Shown one piece after another: positions 25,226 to 31,993 of a stretch of DNA of 31,993 nt. Below the pieces are notes generated by a model. That model searched no databases and had not been told where the DNA came from. It saw nothing but the letters and a program-made list of their open reading frames with translations. The stretch's first letter is position 1; each line of letters opens with the position of its first letter. Source of the stretch: an uncultured Ruminococcus sp. (GTDB lineage Bacteria > Bacillota > Clostridia > Oscillospirales > Ruminococcaceae); contig ONNL01000067.1 in assembly GCA_900319195.1 (NCBI GenBank), positions 1 to 31,993 of the forward strand, read 5' to 3'. A program made the position numbers and the translations under genes.

Positions 25226-25737
25226 TATTTTCTGCCTCCGAATGAATTTGCTGTACGGAAATCGAATCTTGTGGTGTGACCGTGACAGATAGCTATTGCA
25301 AGAGCGTCCGCGGCGTCGTCGGGTTTGGGTATCTGAGCAAGTCCGAGAATGCTTCTCGTCATTTCCATGACCTGCTTCTTTTCAGCCTTTCCGTAGCCGA
25401 CAACAGACTGCTTTACCTGAAGCGGAGTGTACTCCGAGACGGGAATGTTCCTTCTTGCCGCCGACAGCACGGTGACTCCTCTTGCCTGTGCAACATCTAT
25501 CGCAGTTTTCTGGTTGGATGTGAAGTAGAGGCGCTCGATAGCCATGCAGTCGGGCTTGTATCTGTCGAAGATGAATTCCACGTCGGTGAATATAGCGTTC
25601 AGGCGCTCGGGAAAAGGTGTTCCCGCGTCGGTAGTGACTGCGCCGTACTCTATCGGCTTGAATTTATAGCCGTCGTAATCGAGCACACCGAAGCCGACTA
25701 TCGCGTATCCGGGGTCAATTCCTAATATTCTTATCAT
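25225..25737 (-). CDS. ruvC: Holliday junction resolvase RuvC
   Basis: RuvC (170 aa) cleaves Holliday junctions symmetrically. The acidic catalytic residues are all present: Asp8 in ILGIDPG, Glu68 in AIERLYF, and the Asp pair in PDDAADALAIAICH (141 and 144). GYGKAEKKQV is the usual DNA-contacting segment. It is the first gene of the long minus-strand run and has a good promoter 50 bases upstream. The ATG at 25737 has only a weak ribosome site (AGGT). Confidence 0.96.
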   Translation of the reverse strand: MIRILGIDPGYAIVGFGVLDYDGYKFKPIEYGAVTTDAGTPFPERLNAIFTDVEFIFDRYKPDCMAIERLYFTSNQKTAIDVAQARGVTVLSAARRNIPVSEYTPLQVKQSVVGYGKAEKKQVMEMTRSILGLAQIPKPDDAADALAIAICHGHTTRFDFRTANSFGGRK

Positions 25738-25791
25738 TTAACTTTATACCTGAAATTATTTATTTAATATGTGCCAATCATATTCCTATTC

Positions 25792-25821
25792 ATTATAACA
25801 CATTTAAGGATGGATTTGCAA
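25792..25821 (-). promoter_or_regulatory. Sigma-A promoter of the ruvC-led gene run
   Basis: On the reverse strand TTGCAA (25816-25821), an 18-base spacer and TATAAT (25792-25797) lie about 55 bases before the ruvC start. It is the only convincing promoter seen for the minus-strand genes below it. Confidence 0.7.
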
Positions 25822-25840
25822 TACATTTAAAGTTTTTTTA

Positions 25841-25869
25841 TTGATTTTTACAAAAATATCTGATATAAT
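25841..25869 (+). promoter_or_regulatory. Sigma-A promoter of pheA
   Basis: TTGATT (25841-25846), a 17-base spacer and TATAAT (25864-25869) stand 40 bases before the pheA start and diverge from the ruvC promoter. Confidence 0.8.
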
Positions 25870-25909
25870 TATACTTGTTGAATAATGAAAAACTGTTGGG
25901 AGGTCTGTT

Positions 25910-27034
25910 ATGGACGATTTACAGAGTCTTAGAAACTCCATTGACGATATTGACGAGGACTTGCTCTCGCTTTTCCTTGAACGAATGGAGCTGTGCAGAG
26001 GTGTTGCAAATTACAAGAAGGAGCACCATATGGCTGTCTTTCAGGGCGGCAGGGAACAGCAGGTAATTGACAGGATAAAGAAGCTTACAGGCGACGAAAG
26101 GCTTGAAAACGGCACGGCGGCGCTCTTTACCACGATAATGGATATAAGCAAGATACTCCAGAACAGGAAAATTCTTTCGGATATTCCTGAGCTGGAGCAC
26201 ACTGTCCCCGATTTTACGGCAGCAAAGAGGATAGGCTGTCAGGGCACATCGGGTGCAAATTCCGAAACTGCGGCGAGAATGATATTCGGTGACAAGGACA
26301 TCACCTTTTACCCGACCTTTGAGGACGTGTTTGCGGCTGTGCAGTCGGGCGAGCTTGATTACGGAGTGCTCCCGATACATAATTCTACGGCAGGCTCGGT
26401 GGACAGCACCTACGACCTTATGGCTAAATACAGCGTTTTCGTCGTGAAGCAGGTATGTGTTGAGATAGACCACTGCCTTGCCGCAAGGACGGATATTCCC
26501 GTTTCGGAGATAGAATGCGTCTATTCTCATCCGCAGGCGCTCTCGCAGTGCAGTGATTTTATCGGCATGAACGATCTGCGGACAGGCGAATACAGCAATA
26601 CCGCAGTCGCCGCAGAAATGGTCATGAACGACACCTCGGGCAGAAAGATAGCCGCGATATGCTCGCGTGAATGCGCGGAGCGTCTCGGCATGAAGATAAT
26701 CGCTGAAAAGATAGCGGACTGCCTCGTGAACCGCACCCAGTTCGTGTGCGTGTCAAAAAATATGCAGGTGATGCCCGATTCGGACACAGTCTCCGTAATG
26801 CTCAAGATACCGCACACGGAGGGAAGCCTTTACAGACTGCTGACGAAATTCTATGTCAACGGCATGAACCTGCTGAGAATAGAGAACAGACCTGTCCGCG
26901 ACGGCAGCTTTGAGGTGATGTTTTACCTCGATTTCAGCGGAAAAATAACCGACCCGACTGTCCGTGCGCTGCTGCGCGACCTCGACGAAAACCTCGAATA
27001 CTTCCGCTGCCTCGGTACTTTCAAAGGCGAGTAA
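25910..27034 (+). CDS. pheA: Bifunctional chorismate mutase / prephenate dehydratase
   Basis: The P-protein of phenylalanine synthesis (374 aa) converts chorismate to prephenate, then to phenylpyruvate. Residues 1-87 form an AroQ-type chorismate mutase helix bundle (LRNSIDDIDEDLLSLFLERM with Arg8, then YKKEHH and GGREQQV). Residues 107-285 form the dehydratase (GCQGTSGANSETAA, VLPIHNSTAGSV). An ACT domain for phenylalanine feedback follows (295-374). Three signature motifs deviate: the catalytic TRF reads TQF (276-278), the ENS of PIENS reads HNS, and the ACT motif ESRP reads ENRP (325-328). The start at 25910 has GGGAGG upstream. The metH gene follows after 12 bases. Confidence 0.92.
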   Translation: MDDLQSLRNSIDDIDEDLLSLFLERMELCRGVANYKKEHHMAVFQGGREQQVIDRIKKLTGDERLENGTAALFTTIMDISKILQNRKILSDIPELEHTVPDFTAAKRIGCQGTSGANSETAARMIFGDKDITFYPTFEDVFAAVQSGELDYGVLPIHNSTAGSVDSTYDLMAKYSVFVVKQVCVEIDHCLAARTDIPVSEIECVYSHPQALSQCSDFIGMNDLRTGEYSNTAVAAEMVMNDTSGRKIAAICSRECAERLGMKIIAEKIADCLVNRTQFVCVSKNMQVMPDSDTVSVMLKIPHTEGSLYRLLTKFYVNGMNLLRIENRPVRDGSFEVMFYLDFSGKITDPTVRALLRDLDENLEYFRCLGTFKGE

Positions 27035-27046
27035 AGGAGAATCATT

Positions 27047-29419
27047 ATGTCCGATAGATTTTTTGAGCTGCTTGACAGTAAAGAATTTGTGTTCCTCGAC
27101 GGAGCAATGGGAACAATGATACAGGCGGCAGGCTATGCAGATGAGCATATCCCCGAGCTTCTCAACCTCACTCATCCAGAAGTCATTGCCGATATTCACA
27201 GGCAGTATTCCGAAAGCGGCGCGGATATAGTCTACGCGAATACCTTCGGAGCAAACAGGTATAAGCTTGCGGACTGCGGACACTCTCCCGAGGAGGTCAT
27301 AAGGGCGGGCATTGCGAATGCGAAGCGTGCAGTTGGCGATAGATCGCTTGTTGCCCTCGATATCGGTCCTCTCGGACAGCTGCTCGAGCCTGCGGGAACG
27401 CTCTCATTCGAGGAGGCTTACGACTGCTATAAGGAAATGGTGCTCGCAGGCTCGGAAGCCGATGTTATCGTGCTTGAGACTATGACAGACCTGTATGAAG
27501 TCAAGGCGGCTTTCCTTGCGGCAAGGGAAAATTCCGACAAGCCTGTGCTCGTGACGATGACATTTGAGGAGAATATGCGTACATTTACGGGCGTTTCTCC
27601 CGAGTGCATGGTGGCTGTGCTTGAGGGACTCGGCGCGGACGCGATAGGTGTAAACTGCTCGCTCGGTCCCGAGGAGCTGTACCCCGTTGTGAACAGGATA
27701 TGCTCACTCTCATCGCTGCCTGTTATCGCAAAGCCCAACGCCGGACTTCCCGACCCTGTCACAAATCAGTACAATGTTGCTCCCGGGGATTTTGCCGCAA
27801 GCGCCGTTAAGCTTGCCCATGCAGGAGTTACCGTGCTCGGCGGATGCTGCGGAACTACTCCTGCACATATAAATGCTCTGACGGATGCTCTTGCAGACGA
27901 AAAGCGCCATGTACGCACGATAATCAGAAGCAGCAAGGTCTGCACGGCTGTGAACTGCGTGAGCATAGACCAGCCGAGAGTTATCGGCGAGAGGATAAAT
28001 CCGACGGGCAAGAAGCGCTTCAAGGAGGCGCTGCGTTCGCACGATATTGACTACATTCTCGGACAGGCGGTCGAGCAGGTGCAGGCAGGCGCGGAGATAC
28101 TTGATGTGAATGTCGGACTGCCGGGCATCGACGAAAAGGCAATGATGGTCGAGGCGGTGAAGTCGATACAGGCGATATGCGATACGCCTCTCCAGCTCGA
28201 CTCCACTATCCCCGAGGTGCTTGAGGCAGGACTGCGCGTCTACAACGGCAAGGCGATAGTCAACTCGGTCAACGGCGAGGACGAGTCGCTCAACACGATA
28301 CTGCCGATAGTAAAGAAGTACGGCGCGTCCGTCGTGGGACTTACTCTCGACAAGGGCGGCATTCCAAAGACAGCGGAGGGACGCTTTGCGATAGCGGAGA
28401 AGATACTCGTCCGTGCACTTTCGCTCGGCATACCCAAGGAGGACGTTTTCATCGACTGCCTGACGCTTACGGCTTCTGCCGAGCAGGAGGGCGTAATGGA
28501 GACACTGAACGCTCTGCACCGCGTAAAAACGGAGCTCGGACTGCATACCGTGCTCGGTGTCTCAAACATTTCATTCGGACTTCCAAACCGCGAGCTGATA
28601 ACTCGCACATTTCTCACAATGGCTCTGCACAGCGGTCTTGACCTGCCTATCATCAACCCGAATATCGACGGCATAATCGGAGCTGTACGCGCTTACAGAC
28701 TGCTGAAGGGCATTGACAAGAATTCCACTGAGTTTATCAGTGTTTACGGTCAGGACGACAGCGCTCCGAAGCCTGCTCCAACGGCTAAATCGGACACTCC
28801 CGACCTTGTGCGCTCGGTCGCAAGCGGACTGAAAAATGACGCTGTAAAGGCTGTTGAGGTGCTCCTTGACACTGTCGGACCTATGGAGCTTATCAACAAC
28901 TATCTCATTCCTGCGCTCGACGAGGCAGGGGATAAATTTGAAAAGGGAAAGATATTCCTTCCACAGCTCATACTCACCGCAGAATCGGCACAGGCTTGCT
29001 TCGAGAAGATAAAGGGCAAGCTCTCGGAGGGCGGCGGACAGGGAGTCTCAAAGGGCAAGGTAGTGCTTGCGACGGTCAAGGGCGATGTGCATGACATCGG
29101 CAAAAACATAGTGAAGGTGCTGCTTGACAGCTACGGCTTCACGGTCATTGACCTCGGAAAAGACGTGCCGCCTGAGACAGTCGTTAATGCCGCAATTGAG
29201 AATAAGGTCGGTCTTGTGGGACTTTCCGCACTTATGACCACTACCCTCGGAGCTATGGAGGACACGATAAAGCTTCTCAACGAGAAATATCCCGAGTGCA
29301 AAACGGTGGTCGGCGGAGCTGTGCTTACGGCTTCGTATGCGGAAAAGATACACGCGGACTACTATGCAAAGGACGCAAAGCGCACGGTCGATATAGCGGC
29401 GGAGGTCTACGGAGCATAA
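27047..29419 (+). CDS. metH: Cobalamin-dependent methionine synthase, short form
   Basis: The enzyme (790 aa) moves a methyl group from methyltetrahydrofolate through cobalamin to homocysteine. The homocysteine domain (about 1-295) starts with LDGAMGTMIQ and has zinc cysteines in GVNCSLGP and GGCCGTTP. The folate domain begins VIGERINPTGKKRF (about 311). A cobalamin cap domain precedes the B12 Rossmann fold, whose cobalt ligand is His682 in GDVHDIGKN. The roughly 330-residue C-terminal AdoMet reactivation domain of E. coli MetH is absent; the protein ends after the B12 domain. Many Clostridia have this short form and are thought to use a separate reactivation factor. AAGGAG overlaps the pheA stop, so it is probably co-transcribed with pheA. 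Confidence 0.93.
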   Translation: MSDRFFELLDSKEFVFLDGAMGTMIQAAGYADEHIPELLNLTHPEVIADIHRQYSESGADIVYANTFGANRYKLADCGHSPEEVIRAGIANAKRAVGDRSLVALDIGPLGQLLEPAGTLSFEEAYDCYKEMVLAGSEADVIVLETMTDLYEVKAAFLAARENSDKPVLVTMTFEENMRTFTGVSPECMVAVLEGLGADAIGVNCSLGPEELYPVVNRICSLSSLPVIAKPNAGLPDPVTNQYNVAPGDFAASAVKLAHAGVTVLGGCCGTTPAHINALTDALADEKRHVRTIIRSSKVCTAVNCVSIDQPRVIGERINPTGKKRFKEALRSHDIDYILGQAVEQVQAGAEILDVNVGLPGIDEKAMMVEAVKSIQAICDTPLQLDSTIPEVLEAGLRVYNGKAIVNSVNGEDESLNTILPIVKKYGASVVGLTLDKGGIPKTAEGRFAIAEKILVRALSLGIPKEDVFIDCLTLTASAEQEGVMETLNALHRVKTELGLHTVLGVSNISFGLPNRELITRTFLTMALHSGLDLPIINPNIDGIIGAVRAYRLLKGIDKNSTEFISVYGQDDSAPKPAPTAKSDTPDLVRSVASGLKNDAVKAVEVLLDTVGPMELINNYLIPALDEAGDKFEKGKIFLPQLILTAESAQACFEKIKGKLSEGGGQGVSKGKVVLATVKGDVHDIGKNIVKVLLDSYGFTVIDLGKDVPPETVVNAAIENKVGLVGLSALMTTTLGAMEDTIKLLNEKYPECKTVVGGAVLTASYAEKIHADYYAKDAKRTVDIAAEVYGA

Positions 29420-29434
29420 GTCGGCGTCAGATGA

Positions 29435-29463
29435 TTGACACATACGGTTTTAAATGCTATAAT
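29435..29463 (+). promoter_or_regulatory. Perfect sigma-A promoter before repeat copy C and purB
   Basis: TTGACA (29435-29440), a 17-base spacer and TATAAT (29458-29463) match the consensus exactly. It starts 16 bases after the metH stop. Transcription from about 29470 would copy the entire palindromic repeat before reaching purB. Confidence 0.85.
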
Positions 29464-29482
29464 TAGTATAGTGAAAGAGTTC

Positions 29483-29625
29483 TTGGTGGTCGTTATGCGT
29501 CGGCGTTTGCGTATTTGCCCACCCTCACGATCCTGTAAGGCTGTCAAGACCGCCGCCTGCGGCGCTTGTTATAGTCTTGACAGGCTAAAGGATCGTGGTA
29601 TCATAGGCAAATGCGAACGCCGCAT
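29483..29625. repeat. Palindromic interspersed repeat, copy C (full length, inverted relative to copy A)
   Basis: A nested palindrome. The outer arms are CGGCGTTTGCGTATTTGCC (29501-29519) and GGCAAATGCGAACGCCG (29607-29623 approximately). Inside are CACGATCCT (29526-29534) with AGGATCGTG (29589-29597), GTCAAGAC (29543-29550) with GTCTTGAC (29574-29581), and a central hairpin CGCCGC-CT-GCGGCG (29551-29564). Its reverse complement aligns along its length with 4842-4982. The left flank TTGGTGGTCGTT recurs at copy B. It contains no open frame of interest and lies in the 270-base gap between metH and purB. Confidence 0.9.
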
Positions 29626-29691
29626 TCATACATGACCGTCTGAACGTCAATAAAAACGATAAGTATAATGATTCAAAAGGAGAATCCGGCT

Positions 29692-31128
29692 ATGAGCAGA
29701 AATATAAACAGTTACGAGAGCCCGTTCTGTACACGATATGCAAGTGAGGAGATGCAGTACGTTTTCTCGGCAGATAAGAAGTTCACCACATGGAGAAGGC
29801 TGTGGGTAGCCCTTGCAAGAGCTGAAATGAAGCTCGGTCTGCCCGTTACAGAGGCACAGGTAAAGCAGCTTGAGGAGCACATCAATGACATCGACTATGA
29901 CGTTGCAGAGGCACGCGAAAAGGTAGTCCGCCACGACGTTATGTCCCATGTCTACGCATACGGCAAGGCTTGCCCTGATGCGGAGCCTATTATCCACCTC
30001 GGCGCTACATCATGCTATGTCGGTGACAACACAGACATCATCATCATGCGCGACGGACTTAACATAATCCGCCGCAAGCTTATAAATGTAATGGCTAACC
30101 TTGCAAAGTTTGCTGATGAGTACAAGGATATGCCCTGCATGGCATACACTCACCTCCAACCTGCACAGCCTACAACTGTCGGCAAGAGGGCAACTCTCTG
30201 GCTCAATGAGCTGTACATGGACTTTCAGGAGCTTGAATACAGGATATCCACACTGAAGCTTCTCGGTTCAAAGGGTACAACAGGTACACAGGCTTCATTC
30301 ATGGAGCTCTTTGAGGGCGACACCGATAAGATAAAGAAGCTTGAAAAGATGATAGCTGACGAAATGGGCTTCGAGGGCGTTGCAGAGGTGTCGGGACAGA
30401 CCTATTCAAGAAAGGTAGATTTCAACGTGCTCTCGACACTTAGCGGCATAGCACAGTCCTGCTCGAAGTTCTCCAACGATATGCGTATACTCCAGAGCTT
30501 CGAGGAAATGGAGGAGCCGCGTGAGAAGTCGCAGATAGGCTCGTCCGCAATGGCATACAAGAGAAATCCCATGCGCTGTGAAAGAATAACCTCACTTTCG
30601 CGCTATGTGATGATAGACATACTCAACCCTGCATTCACCGCAGGTACACAGTGGTTCGAGAGGACACTCGATGATTCCGCAAACAAGCGTATTTCCGTAG
30701 CTGAGGCATTCCTCGGAGTTGACGCGATCCTCAATATCATGATGAATGTCACCGACGGAATGGTTGTCTATCCCGAAATGGTGCGCCGTCGCCTCATGTC
30801 GAAGCTTCCCTTCATGGCTACCGAGAACATCATGATGGACGCTGTAAAGAAGGGCGGAGACAGACAGGCTCTCCATGAGAGGATACGCGAGTATTCAATG
30901 CAGGCGGCTGTTGACATCAAGCAGGGCAAGGATAATCCGCTCTGTGACCTCATCGTTGCTGACCCGATGTTCATGATAACAAAGGAGGAGCTCGACGCTG
31001 TGCTCAAGCCCGAGAACTATGTCGGCAGAAGTCCTCAGCAGGTTGAGGAGTTCCTCTCCGAGTGCATAAACCCGATACTCGAGGCTAACAAGGATATTCT
31101 CGGTGAGAACTTTGAGATGAAGAACTGA
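29692..31128 (+). CDS. purB: Adenylosuccinate lyase
   Basis: PurB (478 aa) releases fumarate from SAICAR and from adenylosuccinate in purine synthesis. Family features are LGATSCYVGDNTD (about 103-115), THLQPAQPTTVGKR with the catalytic-site histidine, and the flexible signature loop GSSAMAYKRNPMRCERI that holds the catalytic serine. Helical segments typical of the fumarase/aspartase superfamily fill the rest. The frame is open to an ATG at 29668, but the ATG at 29692 has AAAGGAGA 8 bases upstream and gives the normal N terminus. Its leader contains repeat copy C, about 70 bases before the start codon. It is monocistronic, ended by a palindromic terminator-like structure. Confidence 0.95.
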   Translation: MSRNINSYESPFCTRYASEEMQYVFSADKKFTTWRRLWVALARAEMKLGLPVTEAQVKQLEEHINDIDYDVAEAREKVVRHDVMSHVYAYGKACPDAEPIIHLGATSCYVGDNTDIIIMRDGLNIIRRKLINVMANLAKFADEYKDMPCMAYTHLQPAQPTTVGKRATLWLNELYMDFQELEYRISTLKLLGSKGTTGTQASFMELFEGDTDKIKKLEKMIADEMGFEGVAEVSGQTYSRKVDFNVLSTLSGIAQSCSKFSNDMRILQSFEEMEEPREKSQIGSSAMAYKRNPMRCERITSLSRYVMIDILNPAFTAGTQWFERTLDDSANKRISVAEAFLGVDAILNIMMNVTDGMVVYPEMVRRRLMSKLPFMATENIMMDAVKKGGDRQALHERIREYSMQAAVDIKQGKDNPLCDLIVADPMFMITKEELDAVLKPENYVGRSPQQVEEFLSECINPILEANKDILGENFEMKN

Positions 31129-31140
31129 GCTTTCACCTTT

Positions 31141-31206
31141 TCACTCACTCTCCGCGCCGTAGAGTCGGCGTAAGATCGGCACTCTACGTTTCGTGAGTGT
31201 ACTTTT
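31141..31206 (+). terminator. Nested-palindrome terminator-like structure after purB
   Basis: CACTCAC (31142-31148) pairs with GTGAGTG (31193-31199). Inside it CGTAGAGT (31158-31165) pairs with ACTCTACG (31181-31188), and CGGC elements form the core. A short T run (acTTTTcc) follows. The shape is more elaborate than a usual terminator. Confidence 0.6.
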
Positions 31207-31250
31207 CCGTTTCCGCATGATATACTTTTCTCAGAAAGGAGGACAAGTGA

Positions 31251-31868
31251 ATGGACCAGATAAAAACGGGTAAATTCATATCTTCAATGAGAAAGGAACA
31301 GGGACTTACACAGAAGGACCTTGCAGAAAAGCTGTTCATCAGCGACAAGACTGTATCTAAATGGGAGACAGGTCGGGGACTTCCCGAGGTGTCACTCATG
31401 CTCCCACTGTGCGAGATACTCAATATCAACGTCAATGAGCTCCTCACAGGCGAAAGGATAGCCGACGAGAGCTACAAGGAGAAAGCGGAGGAAAATATGA
31501 TGAATTTAATTAAATCAAAGCGCGGCAGAGGAAAGATAATCGCATTGATGTTCATGCTGATGGGCATGATGCTTATGCCTATGATAATAGTAACGGTCAT
31601 TTATTCGTGGTTGGACAAGAATAAAATCGAATACAATGACATTGCGGCAGTTTTGGGAATACTCACATTCGTTTCGGTCATGCTGAGCGTTATTGCGATA
31701 ATGTTCGTGGATTGCAGCGTGGGCTACTATGAGTGCAGTGAGTGCGGCGAGAAATTCGTCCCCTCGTTCACAAGATACGCAACAGCACTCTTCCACAGAC
31801 CGACAGCTCGCAAGATGAGATGCCCGAAATGCGGCAAGAAGAACTGGTGCACGAAAAATCTGTACTAA
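31251..31868 (+). CDS. XRE-family HTH regulator with membrane helices and C-terminal zinc ribbon
   Basis: A 205-residue protein of three parts. Residues 6-65 are a Cro/C1-type helix-turn-helix (LTQKDLAEKLFISDKTVSKW is the classic two-helix segment). Two hydrophobic helices follow, at about 96-120 (rich in Met) and 131-153. The last 50 residues carry a four-cysteine zinc ribbon, Cys162 and Cys165 with Cys191 and Cys194 (CSEC and CPKC). With both membrane helices crossing, the DNA-binding and zinc parts would both face the cytoplasm. AAAGGAGG lies 8 bases before the ATG. The signal it senses and its targets are unknown; it is flanked by terminators and appears to be transcribed alone. Confidence 0.85.
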   Translation: MDQIKTGKFISSMRKEQGLTQKDLAEKLFISDKTVSKWETGRGLPEVSLMLPLCEILNINVNELLTGERIADESYKEKAEENMMNLIKSKRGRGKIIALMFMLMGMMLMPMIIVTVIYSWLDKNKIEYNDIAAVLGILTFVSVMLSVIAIMFVDCSVGYYECSECGEKFVPSFTRYATALFHRPTARKMRCPKCGKKNWCTKNLY

Positions 31869-31913
31869 ATTGATGCGGTTTCCGGGATGCAACGTGAAAC
31901 AAATGCCTTACAG

Positions 31914-31944
31914 GGGCGGACATACTTGTCCGCCCTTTAATTTT
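31914..31944 (+). terminator. Rho-independent terminator after the XRE gene
   Basis: A perfect 9-pair stem (GGGCGGACA with TGTCCGCCC) around a TACT loop is followed by TTTAATTTT. Confidence 0.9.
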
Positions 31945-31960
31945 GTGGACTCGGTCACAC

Positions 31961-31988
31961 TTGACAAATCCTGCGTTTGTGTTATAAT
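31961..31988 (+). promoter_or_regulatory. Sigma-A promoter at the right edge
   Basis: TTGACA (31961-31966), a 16-base spacer and TATAAT (31983-31988) point rightward to a gene beyond the window. Confidence 0.8.
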
Positions 31989-31993
31989 TTATA

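Noticed and set aside
29495..29625. Riboswitch (purine or cobalamin) before purB
   Set aside because: The sequence is a near-perfect nested palindrome that recurs elsewhere in unrelated contexts and shows no known riboswitch core.
29641..29669. TATAAT at 29664-29669 as a purB promoter
   Set aside because: No -35 match at the right distance, and transcription would begin inside the ribosome-binding site.

Overview
The window looks like a low-to-mid GC Gram-positive Clostridia, most likely a Ruminococcus-type member of the Oscillospiraceae. The basis is inference: A/G-rich Shine-Dalgarno sites, consensus sigma-A promoters, a ClpE-type zinc-finger Clp ATPase, an ECF transporter module, YfhO, and a lipoprotein whose domain resembles the cohesins of Ruminococcus flavefaciens. 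No rRNA, tRNA, CRISPR array, prophage or transposase was seen.

Layout. (1) 1-1247, minus: the 5' part of a clan GH-A-like glycosidase gene that runs off the left edge. (2) 1401-4770, plus: histidinol phosphatase, Lrp-type regulator, aminotransferase and ispE, ending in a strong terminator. (3) 4771-7684: a palindromic repeat, then a Ca2+-type P-type ATPase. (4) 7834-25737, minus: an almost gapless run of 17 genes. In transcription order it is ruvC, ruvA, sseB-like, ruvB, a papain-like small protein, a degenerate phosphohexomutase, an rRNA-methyltransferase-like gene, a small membrane protein with two start sites, the ECF module (two ATPases and EcfT), YfhO, truA, a membrane-anchored beta-propeller-like protein, a CvpA-like protein, ClpE, and a cohesin-like lipoprotein. 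(5) 25910-29419, plus: pheA and a MetH lacking the reactivation domain. (6) 29435-31128: a consensus promoter, a second full copy of the palindromic repeat lying in the leader, then purB. (7) 31251-31868: an XRE regulator fused to two membrane helices and a zinc ribbon, followed by a terminator and the promoter of a gene beyond the right edge.

Most of the content is housekeeping: recombination repair, amino-acid and one-carbon metabolism, isoprenoid and purine synthesis, cofactor transport and proteostasis. Three things are less ordinary. The first is a structured repeat family, with two full inverted copies and one arm fragment, whose internal stems covary between copies. The second is a GlmM-family protein that has lost all four active-site motifs. 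The third is a single-cohesin-like lipoprotein translationally coupled to clpE. I see no complete unknown multi-gene defence or mobile system.
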